A DNA stretch of 21,284 nt. Source: DATJGF01 sp035495315 (lineage in GTDB: Bacteria; Verrucomicrobiota; Verrucomicrobiia; Limisphaerales; UBA8199). Positions within the stretch are counted from its first letter, which is position 1, and every line of letters begins with the position of its first letter. The position numbers were made by a program, and so were the translations under genes. Under the pieces are notes generated by a model. That model searched no databases. It saw only the letters and a list, made by a program, of their open reading frames with translations, and was not told the DNA's origin. Positions 8,301 to 16,057 of this stretch are shown here, one piece after another. The stretch spans positions 1-21,284 of the forward strand of contig DATJGF010000207.1 in assembly GCA_035495315.1 (NCBI GenBank). The letters run 5' to 3'.

Positions 8301-11300
8301 CGGGCACGGCGGGAACAACACGTTGCGGGGCCTCGGCGGAAACGACATTCTCGATGGCGCCAAGGGAAACGACTTCCTCGATGGCGGTGACGGCGATGAC
8401 CTGCTCCGGGGCGATATCGATGGAGCATCGACGATTGTATCGACAAACGGGACTACTCCAGGCACTGGCCCGGCGGGAGGCGATGACATCCTGCTCGGCG
8501 GAAATGGAAACGATATTTTAGACGGCGGCCCGGGAAATGACTTTCTTGACGGCGGAGCGGACAACGACCTGCTCCTCGGCGGCCCGGGTAATGATCAGCT
8601 TTTCGGCGGCCCCGGAAATGATGAATTACACGGAGGCGATGATAACGACATGCTAGACGGCGGCGACGGCGATGATGTGCTTTATGGCGACGCCGGTAAC
8701 GATGTGCTTAATGGCGGGAACGGAAATGATTTCCTGTATGGCGGCACGGGCAACGACACGCTGTCGGGCGGTGCCGGCTCGGACTGGCTCGATGGGGGTG
8801 AAGGCGACGATGATCTGACGGTCGGTTCGCTACGCGGCGGTGTGCAGGATACAAACCGGCTGGATCACCTCTTCGGCGGTCCCGGGGTCGATTCGATCAG
8901 CGCAGATTTTTCCAACCAAACCGTGCCGATCGCCGTTACCAACGGTCCGACGCAAACTCTGGTTTTCGCCGACGGCACCGAAGCGCACGACTTCGAGCTG
9001 ATTCATGATCTTGCCACCGGGTCGGGCGATGATACGATTCGCCTCGACGGCCCGCTTGACGACAACTTCGGCAATTACATCCGCAGCAATGAGGGCAATG
9101 ACGTTATCTTTTCCGGCGGCGGTAATGACAATGTCGATGCCGGACCGGGAGATGATTACGTCAACGGCGGCAATACGAGCGTGCAGCTAATCTATAGTGG
9201 TTCGGCTGTCGTCGGCGCGAATACGACCGCGGACATTCTCGCCGGCGGACCGGGCAACGACACCGTCGCGTTCGATCAACTCCGCTATTTTTTCGATGCG
9301 TATCAGTTCGGGATCCAGCCGATGGGTGTGGTTGTCGATCTGGCGAGCAATATCACGGGCAATGCCGCGTCCGGCATCGTCATCAGCGGCTTCGAGAACG
9401 TTGTTGGCACCGACGGCGCCGATGACATCAAAGGTGATGACGGTCCCAACATTATCAACCCGTTACGCGGCGGTGGATTTTTTACTCGCACGGAAAGCGG
9501 GCCGGATCGGGTGGACGGACGCGGCGGCGAAGACACGCTCGTGATCGATTTTTCGCGGGAAGATTTGCCCGATTCGGGCGGCATTTACATGAGCGGGCCG
9601 CCGGGCAGCCTGACCAATCCCTACGGCAGTTACACGCGCCTGACGCCGAGTGCGCAGTACAACAATGACACGGTCTCGTTCATCAACATGGAGCACGCCA
9701 TCATCACCGGCGCGAGCAAGAACGACGACATCAGCGCGGTGAACTTCGGTTACTCGGACACGCTCATCGGCAATGGCGGCAATGACCTGCTCTGGGGTCT
9801 TGGCGGCAGCGACACGCTGATCGGCGGCGATGGTGACGACCAGCTCTTCGGGTTCGACAAATTCATGGGCCGGCAAGGAACGCCGGTCGCCGCACCTGCC
9901 GCCGACGGTATTGACTTTTTCGATGGCGGACCGGGCAACGATTACATTGAAGACATTTTCCTCCCCGGCGGGACGGGGGTTTCCTCCGCCAATATCGAAC
10001 CCCGTCTTGCGCCTGGCTCGCGTTTTCAGTTGGATGGCGGCCCGGGGTTCGACATTCTCTCGGCTGATTTTGGAGATCAAACGATCCCGATCATTTGGGA
10101 TAGTCAAAACCCGACCGACATGATTTTCCCCGATGGCGCTTACGCGAAGAATTTCGAGCAGATTCGCTATTTCCGCAGTGGCTCCGGCAATGACGCGATC
10201 ACCCAGCGCGGGCGGATCGACAATGTCATATTCACTGGCGCGGGTGATGACGTCATTCGACCTGGGCTGGGCAATGACTCAGTCAACGGCGGTCCCGGCA
10301 ATGATCTGATTATCCTGGACTATTCAGAGGGCGATGATCCCAGCTACACCGGCCTGACGGGGTATGGCGGCGCGACTCTTTCCCTCCAACGAAATCAACC
10401 GGGCGGGCCAATCGATTATCTCAACGCTTTTAACGTCGAGCGAATGGAGCTCGTGTGCACGTCGCACGACGACAATGTCGCGGACTTGGTTGGCGACGAC
10501 GTGATCTATGGCGGTGACGGTAACGACACCATCAACGGCACGCTCGGCGGGAACAACCAACTGTTCGGCGAAGCCGGCAACGACACCCTCAACGGTGGTC
10601 CTGGTGACGAGCGATTGTACGGCGGCACCGGCAACGACACGCTACGGGGCAATGGAGGCAATGATGTGCTCGATGGCGGCGGCACCGATGCAAATGAGAT
10701 CGACAGGCTCAGTGGCGGCACCGGCGCGGATATTTTTGTTCTCGGTAACAAAAACGGACCACTTTACGACGACAAAGTCGTCAACAATCCCGGCCTAACG
10801 AATTACGCCGTCATCGAAGATTTTCATCCTTCCGAAGGCGATCGCCTCCGCCTCTACGGAAATACCAACGAGTATTTCCTTGGCCCTTCTCCGGTGGCAG
10901 ACAGCGGCACCGCGCTTTACTACGACAGCGATGGCAATGGCTCCCTCAATACCGCCGTCGATGAACTGATCGCCATCCTCCAATCCAACGAAGCCCTCAC
11001 TGTTGCCAACACCATCGCCACCGCTCTGCCGCCGGAGTCGGCCAGCTCGATCACGGCGCAATTTACCCAGCCGAAGATCACGTTGAACCCGAACGGCACA
11101 ATTGATATCAAATTCTCGGCTCCACCTGCTCTTCCACCAGGCTACAGCGTCGAGATGCAATCGAGCACCAGCCTCGGCTTAACTGATCCGTGGACAGCCA
11201 TCGCGACATGGAACGGCAAGCCGACCTGGACCGGCTCAGCGATAGTGCTGATCGCGCCGGGTAGTGGCGGAAGCGATTCGATAACTGTCCTGGTTCAGCC

Positions 11301-11349
11301 CACTGGCGAACCGAAGAGATTCTTCCGTCTCGTCATCATATCGATGTGA
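5320..11349 (+). CDS. Giant exported RTX calcium-binding repeat protein
   Basis: This 2009-residue protein begins with a Sec signal peptide (residues 1-27, ending DASAG) and ATG 5320 has AAAGGGA six bases upstream. Residues about 28-760 form a region I cannot assign, rich in strands and containing an LPLLG element. From 775 on there are roughly fifty RTX nonapeptides of the GGxGxDxLx type. The regular blocks are 775-855 (nine units), 1060-1167 (twelve units) and 1731-1790, with looser repeats and beta-rich inserts between. By family, each pair of units binds Ca2+ in a parallel beta roll outside the cell. A closing segment near 1798-1850 (GGTGADIFVLG, then YAVIEDFHPSEGDRLRLYG) is typical of the end of RTX arrays. 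Residues about 1915-2009 are the FFRL-type module also seen in two other proteins here. An adhesin or surface-layer role is plausible; no catalytic domain is evident. No type I secretion genes are nearby. Confidence 0.9.
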   Translation: MNKLRVLISIWLTSAALLTFTATDASAGTVTQPQVDAFKAGFDSWLGQLQSEIAAQVFGENLPLLGKALSDPVNQNAPALNHITAIRGMMASAMNTLSGSATYTEAQFESAINSAFSSGAINSYTVDLDTTNPDDLKLTVSTHEPVATLVTGLDAGLGLPGVGMHTSGNAQTELTYHLYFSFGLDGQGFYINTANNASRAQIDYNITTPGLDVSANLSRLRFHMRDGLAQGGSTSFAGNFGINLKDVSGGDNKLRSEDLSADIIDAFLNGRAYVNLRLDSDLGSAQFPAVGADFLFDWSFSSSAIDPTDDNHSFGGRPTVRFSRVALDLGSFFTDFAKPVLEKVRDISAPIQPVLDALKQPIPLLQTLKDESGVDVPTSLLEYLQLRGVISQADVDRINLLDKIIELANSVPSDGGGAKIDLGDFDLGSADPRAPNFLLAQTAANATRNAIAAVQQSAILKTFIDKKNALPSAGMQFPIVENPSSAFALLLGKDVDFFTYDAPDFALDPPPELDEFFRLAGPLGIRLKGIINAVAKLDFGYDSRGLIDYATGGFNDPTLIFNGLYVVDQPGPEAMLDTSIDPYLALNVIIAETGVGGGIKGHAEAQLNDPTPNDGKVRANEIIAQLQTGCLFSLSGHVDASLNAYVSIGYDPFSHEFDFDGPSSQLVNLDGLSCQNNDGTIPPTLARESGDDVILHVGPEAFRRVKAPATDTAEALNVSFGGLAGTRFALNVSGFGVGPQTYTAGPTGQIIANGGEFDDLLSVDADVPTAATLAGGNGNDTLRGGQNADTLTGDAGADTLIGNGGNDHLDGGPDNDYLDGGPGDDTLLGGTGNDLLIGGPGADHLDGGPGNDAASYVTSTSGITLDLENPAASTGDAAGDTFTNIERFFGSPYDDTMLGTEGSDYLAGGAGNDTLRGRGGDDLLIGGLGADVLDGGSGTDAVSYLGASSGVTLSLLTGGTGGEAAGDSFISIENIEGSEYDDVLEGDNGPNWIRGHGGNNTLRGLGGNDILDGAKGNDFLDGGDGDDLLRGDIDGASTIVSTNGTTPGTGPAGGDDILLGGNGNDILDGGPGNDFLDGGADNDLLLGGPGNDQLFGGPGNDELHGGDDNDMLDGGDGDDVLYGDAGNDVLNGGNGNDFLYGGTGNDTLSGGAGSDWLDGGEGDDDLTVGSLRGGVQDTNRLDHLFGGPGVDSISADFSNQTVPIAVTNGPTQTLVFADGTEAHDFELIHDLATGSGDDTIRLDGPLDDNFGNYIRSNEGNDVIFSGGGNDNVDAGPGDDYVNGGNTSVQLIYSGSAVVGANTTADILAGGPGNDTVAFDQLRYFFDAYQFGIQPMGVVVDLASNITGNAASGIVISGFENVVGTDGADDIKGDDGPNIINPLRGGGFFTRTESGPDRVDGRGGEDTLVIDFSREDLPDSGGIYMSGPPGSLTNPYGSYTRLTPSAQYNNDTVSFINMEHAIITGASKNDDISAVNFGYSDTLIGNGGNDLLWGLGGSDTLIGGDGDDQLFGFDKFMGRQGTPVAAPAADGIDFFDGGPGNDYIEDIFLPGGTGVSSANIEPRLAPGSRFQLDGGPGFDILSADFGDQTIPIIWDSQNPTDMIFPDGAYAKNFEQIRYFRSGSGNDAITQRGRIDNVIFTGAGDDVIRPGLGNDSVNGGPGNDLIILDYSEGDDPSYTGLTGYGGATLSLQRNQPGGPIDYLNAFNVERMELVCTSHDDNVADLVGDDVIYGGDGNDTINGTLGGNNQLFGEAGNDTLNGGPGDERLYGGTGNDTLRGNGGNDVLDGGGTDANEIDRLSGGTGADIFVLGNKNGPLYDDKVVNNPGLTNYAVIEDFHPSEGDRLRLYGNTNEYFLGPSPVADSGTALYYDSDGNGSLNTAVDELIAILQSNEALTVANTIATALPPESASSITAQFTQPKITLNPNGTIDIKFSAPPALPPGYSVEMQSSTSLGLTDPWTAIATWNGKPTWTGSAIVLIAPGSGGSDSITVLVQPTGEPKRFFRLVIISM
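7642..8820 (+). repeat. Main RTX nonapeptide-encoding repeat region
   Basis: This segment of the giant gene encodes about 33 units near GG-x-G-N/D-D-x-L-x, in a 27-base period with degenerate codons (GGCGG, GGCAAtGAt and similar). Nine perfect-phase units occupy 7642-7884 and twelve occupy 8497-8820; the units between are interrupted by non-repeat inserts beginning A-S-Y and V-S-Y. The repeat is in the protein more than in the DNA, which argues for age and selection. Confidence 0.9.
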
Positions 11350-11647
11350 CCGCGTCGCCGGCGATTTAGTCGGACGAGAGCTAACGCGGTCGGCAGCAGG
11401 CGGGAGGTCCGAAACCGCCGACAGCGCTCCAAGGTGACAAAACAAGGGTTCTACCCGGTCGCTGAGTTTTCCAAACCGGACACCGCTTTCCTGGCAGGCG
11501 AGACCTCCTTGAACTCGAGCGCGCGCGTTTTGAGAACCGTCAACCTCTCCATTAATATTGGTTGACTCTGATGTCGATCTCAACGGAACAGAAAGTCGGG
11601 AACATTTACGGCCATGAGACCTCATACACGTGGCAGTTGCTTAGATT
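11350..11647. other. Structured intergenic region between RTX and SCO genes
   Basis: The 298-base gap contains no convincing gene. Its left part is dyad-rich: TCGCCGGCGA (11355-11364) is palindromic and flanked by ACCGCG (11349-11354) and CGCGGT (11385-11390). GTCGGC (11389-11394) pairs with GCCGAC (11417-11422). These may form the RTX transcript end, though no T-run follows. Confidence 0.4.
11539..11566. promoter_or_regulatory. Operator-like dyad upstream of the CusF/SCO fusion gene
   Basis: GTCAACC (11539-11545) and GGTTGAC (11560-11566) form a perfect 7-bp inverted repeat with a 14-base AT-rich centre that includes ATTAATATT. It lies about 80 bases upstream of the start codon, where a dimeric regulator could bind. 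The right arm contains TTGAC, so it could overlap a -35 element, but no matching -10 was found. Confidence 0.35.
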
Positions 11648-12637
11648 ATGAGGCGGAGGGCCATTACCAATGATTGTGCTGTACCCACTGGCGATTACCG
11701 CCGGGTGTTAGGGTGGCTAGCGCTTTCGATTTCCGCGCTGACGGGCATACTTTCGCCCCTCTCCTGCCACGCCGGCACCACGAATTTCGTCGTACGGGGA
11801 GTCTTGAAGGAGGTTCGGCAGGAAGAGCATCAGGTCGTAATCAGCCATGAGGATATACCCCATTTTATGAAGGCCATGACGATGCCATTCAGCGTGAAAG
11901 ACGATGCGATGCTGACGAATGCGGCGATCGGGGACAAGATTGCCTTTCAATTGCACGTCACCCAAAGCGACAGTTGGGTAGACCACATTGAGCCATTGGC
12001 GGTCGTAGAAAGGACAGCAGGAAACCTCGCCGCGTTGCCCAACAGGAGTGTGGTTTCCGAAGCAGGACTCCCGCCCATCAGCAACACCTCAAACCCGTTG
12101 GCAGACTACAAGTTCACCAATGAGCTCGGCGAGCCTGTTAGCCTGGCCGAATTCCGGGGACAGGCCATCGCGTTGACGTTCTTCTTCACGCGTTGCCCCA
12201 TCCCGCAGTACTGCCCGCGCCTCTCTCGGAATTTCGAGGAAGTGCAACGCAAGCTCAGCGCCATGGCCAACGCGCCTACAAATTGGCACCTGGTGTCCAT
12301 CACTTTTGATCCGGGCCATGACACCCCAGAGGTGCTGAGAGCTTATGCGACGTCGTACCACTACGACCACGCGCATTGGAGTTTCCTGACGGGGCCCGCC
12401 GACAAAATTGCGGAACTGGCCCGGCTCTGTGATGTGAAAGTTCAGGCGGAGAGCGGGTTCTTCAACCATAACTTTCGCACGCTTATTATCGACGCATCCA
12501 ATCGCCTGCGAATGGTTTTCCCCACGAGCGGCGACCTATCCGATGCCATTGTTCAGGAGCTGCTGAAGGGCGCAGCAACCACCAACCAAGGAACGCCGAG
12601 CCTGGCGAGCCGCAGCCGCACCGAAGCCAATCAATAG
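11648..12637 (+). CDS. CusF-like copper-binding domain fused to SCO1/SenC-family copper chaperone
   Basis: This 329-residue exported protein has a signal segment (hydrophobic about 20-38, likely cleavage near SCHAG). Residues about 46-120 resemble the CusF-type copper-binding fold, with His67 and an AMTMPF motif (Met77, Met79) as candidate Cu(I) ligands; the CusF tryptophan is absent. Residues about 150-308 are a thioredoxin-fold SCO1/SenC domain. It has the segment TFFFTRCPIPQYCPRL with Cys183 and Cys189, SITFDPGHDTPEVL, and the late copper-ligand His274 in FFNHNFRTLIID. SCO proteins deliver copper to the CuA site of cytochrome oxidase or act as thiol redox proteins. The cysteines are CX5C rather than the usual CX3C. 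No cytochrome oxidase gene is present. The next gene encodes a cupredoxin-containing protein, which suggests copper delivery to it. Confidence 0.88.
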   Translation: MRRRAITNDCAVPTGDYRRVLGWLALSISALTGILSPLSCHAGTTNFVVRGVLKEVRQEEHQVVISHEDIPHFMKAMTMPFSVKDDAMLTNAAIGDKIAFQLHVTQSDSWVDHIEPLAVVERTAGNLAALPNRSVVSEAGLPPISNTSNPLADYKFTNELGEPVSLAEFRGQAIALTFFFTRCPIPQYCPRLSRNFEEVQRKLSAMANAPTNWHLVSITFDPGHDTPEVLRAYATSYHYDHAHWSFLTGPADKIAELARLCDVKVQAESGFFNHNFRTLIIDASNRLRMVFPTSGDLSDAIVQELLKGAATTNQGTPSLASRSRTEANQ

Positions 12638-12790
12638 CCCATGCTTTTTGAGTTCTATCGAAAAAGGGCCGTGGACAAAGTGCGGGACCGACCCGTTTTG
12701 CGTTTTGCACCCCACCCGCAGGACACCCCCGTTTTGGAACCATCTGACGCAAGAACCGTCGACAACTATTGCAGGAGCCGCAGAAAAATT
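12638..12790. other. Short gap before the cupredoxin/dehydrogenase gene
   Basis: The downstream reading frame is open upstream to an ATG at 12641, but the 50 extra residues are charged and lack signal-peptide character. AGGAG at 12773-12777 lies 13 bases before ATG 12791. The gap has no clear terminator, so co-transcription with the SCO gene is possible. Confidence 0.4.
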
Positions 12791-15553
12791 ATGAAACCAC
12801 GCGCTGATGTTACGTTCACAAGCTCTGCCTTTTTGAAGACTGCCGCCTCGATAAGAAGGTTCTGTCTGGGATTGCTGCCATTGCTGATACCGACCGCATT
12901 GGTTGCGGCGACGGCCAACGTGGAGATTGATCCATTTGCATTTAACCCGAACACGGTGAATATCAATGTCAACGACCAGGTGGTGTGGACTTGGGTGTCA
13001 AACTTTCATACCTCAACCAGCGCTACCGGGCTATGGGATTCAGGCCTATTCAACACAGGTCACGTCTTCACCAATACCTTTACGGCGGCCGGTTCATTCC
13101 CCTACCTCTGCACGTTTCATGGCTTTACCGGGACGGTCAACGTCCAGGGTAGTGGGGGTGGTAGTAACAATCCGCCCACTGTCGCCATCACTTCCCCGCC
13201 TAACAACGCTTCCTTTGATGCCCCCGCCAACATTTCCATCATGGCCACGGCTGCGGACTCGGACGGCACGGTTACAAACGTGGCGTTCTATGACGGCGCA
13301 TCGCTGCTGGGCGCAACAAACAATACGCCCTATACGGTAACTGCCACTTTCGACTCGGGGAACCACGCGCTTACCGCGGTCGCCACGGACGACGGCGGCC
13401 TCTCCACGACGTCCGCAGTCGTGAATATACTGGTTAGCTCCGGCCATCTGCCGCCGAGTGTGACCATCACTTCACCCACCAACAATGCTTCCTTTGATGC
13501 CCCCGCCACCGTTCCCATCCTGGCCACTGCGGCGGACTCCGGTGGCACGGTTACAAACGTGGCGTTCTATGACGGCGCAACCCTGCTGGGCGCAACAAAC
13601 AATACGCCCTACACGGTGACGGCCACGTTCGACGCCGGGAACCACACGCTTACCGCAGTCGCCACGGACGACGGCGGGCTCTCTACAACGAGCGCAGCCG
13701 TGAATATAGTTGTGGTCAGCTCTGTACATCAGCCGCCGAGTGTGACCATCACCAATCCGCCGGACGGCTCGGTTTTCGGCAATACCGACGGCATTAATAT
13801 TGGTGCGTCGGCCAGCGGCACGGGGGCCAGCGTGACGAACGTGCAGTTCTTTGACGGAGCGACTCTGCTGCGCAGCGTTTCCGCGGCGCCGTTCAACATC
13901 GTCACCGGTCCGTTCGCCTTCGCGCTGGGCACGCATACTCTGACGGCTGTCGCCTTGGACGACCTTGGCTCGATGGGCACGTCCGGGCCTGTTCACCTGA
14001 CCATAGCCCGGTACACCCCGGAAGTGACCAATGGCGCCTTCTCCGTTTTCCTCATACCGGTGGCCACCAACCTGTCCGCCCCCCTGTACGGCATCAGTCC
14101 GCCGGCGGACAGTCACCGCCTTTTCGTGCTGGAGCAGAACGGACTGGTGCGCATCATCTGGGATGGGGTTCTGCTGCCCACGCCGGCTTTGGATCTTCAA
14201 AGCCTGGTCCAGCCGCCGCTCAACGCGACCAACGCGAATGACGAACGTGGCCTGCTCGGAGTGGCGTTTCATCCTGGTTTCAACGACCCGGCAAGCCCCG
14301 GCTATCAAACCCTATACACTTACAACAGCGAATTGATACCAACCAACACGCTGCCGACTTATCCTCTGTCGGGTGGCGCGACCAATAATTACAAGAACGC
14401 CATCAACGAATGGAAGATCTCGAGCACAGACACCAATATCGTCGATCCTTCTACGCGCCGGGAGGTCATCTCTTTTGGCAAGAACGCACAGAATCATAAC
14501 GGGGGCACTTGCACGTTCGGACCGGACGGCTACCTGTACCTCGCTTTGGGTGACGGCGGCAATGCCAACGACGTTGGACCCGGCCACATCGTGCCTGGTG
14601 GCAACGCCCAGAATCTAACCGTTCCATTGGGCAAAATGTTACGGTTTGATCCACTGAACCCCGCGCTCAACCCAACGAGCCCGGATCCGATCAGCACAAA
14701 CGGACAATACCGCATCCCGACGAATAACCCGTACCAGGGGCCGGGCCAGGTGCCCGAGATCTACGCCTATGGTTTCCGAAATCCTTACCGCTTTTCATTT
14801 GATTCTCTCACCGGCGACTTAATCGAGGCCGATGTCGGCCAGAACAACATTGAGGAGATTAACCGCATCACCCGCGGTGGCAACTACGGCTGGGCGATCA
14901 AGGAAGGAGACTTTCTTTTCAACATGACGAACGGTCCCGCCGGTCCTGCCGGCACCATCGGCGCACCGCCGGGAAACTTCAGCCCGGGCGCGCCCGCGGA
15001 TCTAATCGACCCCATCACCGGCCCGATGGGTATCCTGGAATACGACCACAACAACGGAATCTCCATCAGCGGCGGGTTCGTCTATCGCGGCAGCGCGATG
15101 CCCGAGCTCTATGGCAAGTATATCTTTGGCGATTTGGCGCTGGTCCCCAGCCCCGTGCGGATTAATGGGCGACTCTTTTACGCCGACCTTCAGCTTGGCA
15201 CCATTAACGTCTTTACCCTGCCGCAATTTGGCTCGGAAATCCTGCCCAGCGGCCAGACCGTGCATGGCTTTGGTCAAGACGCCAGCGGCGAGCTTTACGC
15301 GATGGCCACTGACACTCCTTCCAATGGAAACGGTGGGGTGGTTTATAAGCTGGCTTCAGTGCGTCTGGCGGCCACGCTGGCGGGCAATACGATTGACCTC
15401 TCCTGGCCAGTCGCGTCCGGGCACTTGCAGGCACAGACCAATATACTTGGCGCAACCTGGACCGATGTGCCCAACTCGGCAGGCACCAATCATATGATAA
15501 TCCCAATTGACCCGGCCAACCCGAGCGTGTTTTACCGCCTGACTGTGCCCTAA
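12791..15553 (+). CDS. Exported cupredoxin / Ig-like / PQQ-type sugar dehydrogenase mosaic with FYRL C-terminus
   Basis: The start chosen is ATG 12791 (920 residues), because it puts a signal peptide at the N-terminus (hydrophobic core FCLGLLPLLIPTALVAA, cleavage near 40). Residues about 41-119 are a plastocyanin-like domain with FHTSTS and FPYLCTFHGFTGTVNV supplying His, Cys and His copper ligands. Residues about 127-405 hold three Big_9-type Ig-like domains; the first two are near duplicates. Residues about 419-855 match the soluble glucose/sorbosone dehydrogenase propeller: HNGGTCTFGPDGYLYLALGD, GFRNPYRFSFD, GGNYGW and SGGFVYRG. Members oxidise sugars with PQQ and Ca2+. The last 65 residues are the LSWP...FYRL module. 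An electron route from PQQ to the internal copper domain is inferred. The gene ends in a short gap convergent with moaE. Confidence 0.88.
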   Translation: MKPRADVTFTSSAFLKTAASIRRFCLGLLPLLIPTALVAATANVEIDPFAFNPNTVNINVNDQVVWTWVSNFHTSTSATGLWDSGLFNTGHVFTNTFTAAGSFPYLCTFHGFTGTVNVQGSGGGSNNPPTVAITSPPNNASFDAPANISIMATAADSDGTVTNVAFYDGASLLGATNNTPYTVTATFDSGNHALTAVATDDGGLSTTSAVVNILVSSGHLPPSVTITSPTNNASFDAPATVPILATAADSGGTVTNVAFYDGATLLGATNNTPYTVTATFDAGNHTLTAVATDDGGLSTTSAAVNIVVVSSVHQPPSVTITNPPDGSVFGNTDGINIGASASGTGASVTNVQFFDGATLLRSVSAAPFNIVTGPFAFALGTHTLTAVALDDLGSMGTSGPVHLTIARYTPEVTNGAFSVFLIPVATNLSAPLYGISPPADSHRLFVLEQNGLVRIIWDGVLLPTPALDLQSLVQPPLNATNANDERGLLGVAFHPGFNDPASPGYQTLYTYNSELIPTNTLPTYPLSGGATNNYKNAINEWKISSTDTNIVDPSTRREVISFGKNAQNHNGGTCTFGPDGYLYLALGDGGNANDVGPGHIVPGGNAQNLTVPLGKMLRFDPLNPALNPTSPDPISTNGQYRIPTNNPYQGPGQVPEIYAYGFRNPYRFSFDSLTGDLIEADVGQNNIEEINRITRGGNYGWAIKEGDFLFNMTNGPAGPAGTIGAPPGNFSPGAPADLIDPITGPMGILEYDHNNGISISGGFVYRGSAMPELYGKYIFGDLALVPSPVRINGRLFYADLQLGTINVFTLPQFGSEILPSGQTVHGFGQDASGELYAMATDTPSNGNGGVVYKLASVRLAATLAGNTIDLSWPVASGHLQAQTNILGATWTDVPNSAGTNHMIIPIDPANPSVFYRLTVP
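13170..13727 (+). repeat. Tandem duplication of an Ig-like domain
   Basis: Two copies of a 279-base (93-codon) unit lie head to tail; TTTGATGCCCCCGCC occurs at 13214 and again at 13493. Long blocks such as GGCACGGTTACAAACGTGGC are identical. The high DNA identity marks a recent duplication, while the third Ig domain (13731-14007) is diverged. Confidence 0.85.
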
Positions 15554-15638
15554 GCGAACGTGGCGAAGATTGTAAGACGGAAGTTTTTGCGGTTGAGCAA
15601 ATGAGATGCGAAACTTTTGACGCCCCATTTATTGGCAC

Positions 15639-16031
15639 TCACCACTTCATCGGCTTCTTCCAAATTGGCACGACGCGTTTCATTTCGTCGATGAGCCATT
15701 GGCAGGCGGCGAAGGCTTCGCCCCGATGCGGAGCAACGACTTCCACCCAGAGCGATGGTTCGTTCGCCTTGACCAGACCGACCCGATGCACCAGCCGGAT
15801 CGACTCGACCGGCCACCGTTTCTCGATTTCGTCGAACAGCAAGCTGAACTGGTGCTCGGCCATTTGCTCAAAAACTTCGTAATCCAAAGCGCTAATACGC
15901 TGGCCGGCTTCAGTGTCGCGCACAACCCCTAGAAAGCACACCACCGCGCCCATTCCTGACGAGGTCGACCGCCCGGCGAGAAGCGTGGGTTCGTCAATAG
16001 GTTGTTTGGTGATGGCAAAGTGGCGGAGCAT
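15639..16031 (-). CDS. moaE: Molybdopterin synthase catalytic subunit MoaE
   Basis: This 130-residue protein matches MoaE throughout: FLGVVRDT at 33-40, LDYEVFEQMAEHQF near 49-62, HRVGLV at 82-87, the VVAPHRGEAF segment near 98-107, and the C-terminal EMKRVVPIWKK. Lys118 and Lys125 correspond to the catalytic lysines of the family. MoaE together with MoaD converts precursor Z (cPMP) to molybdopterin in the cytoplasm. The protein stops soon after PIWKK, so it lacks the longer tail of many homologues. It starts 26 bases after the moaD stop, at the end of the minus-strand operon. Other cofactor genes such as moaA and moaC are not in the window. No Shine-Dalgarno was seen before ATG 16031. Confidence 0.92.
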   Translation of the reverse strand: MLRHFAITKQPIDEPTLLAGRSTSSGMGAVVCFLGVVRDTEAGQRISALDYEVFEQMAEHQFSLLFDEIEKRWPVESIRLVHRVGLVKANEPSLWVEVVAPHRGEAFAACQWLIDEMKRVVPIWKKPMKW

Positions 16032-16057
16032 GTTTGTCAGTGGTCAGGGTTTCGTTG

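Noticed and set aside
7642..8820. Regular repeats that could be mistaken for a CRISPR or satellite array
   Set aside because: The 27-base period is in frame, degenerate at third positions, and encodes RTX nonapeptides.
7216..10107. Minus-strand frames of about 210 codons at 7216-7851 and 9463-10107
   Set aside because: They mirror the RTX repeats and inserts; their composition follows the repeat codons and no family is recognisable.
11236..11625. Minus-strand frame of 129 codons over the RTX 3' end and following gap
   Set aside because: It overlaps the well-supported RTX tail and has no recognisable domain or ribosome binding site.
12641..12790. Upstream ATG giving 50 extra residues to the dehydrogenase mosaic
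   Set aside because: The extension is charged, would bury the signal peptide, and has no Shine-Dalgarno; ATG 12791 fits better.
13472..14308. Minus-strand frame of 278 codons opposite the dehydrogenase mosaic
   Set aside because: Arg/Val/Gly-rich antisense of the Ig and propeller coding frame, without its own features.
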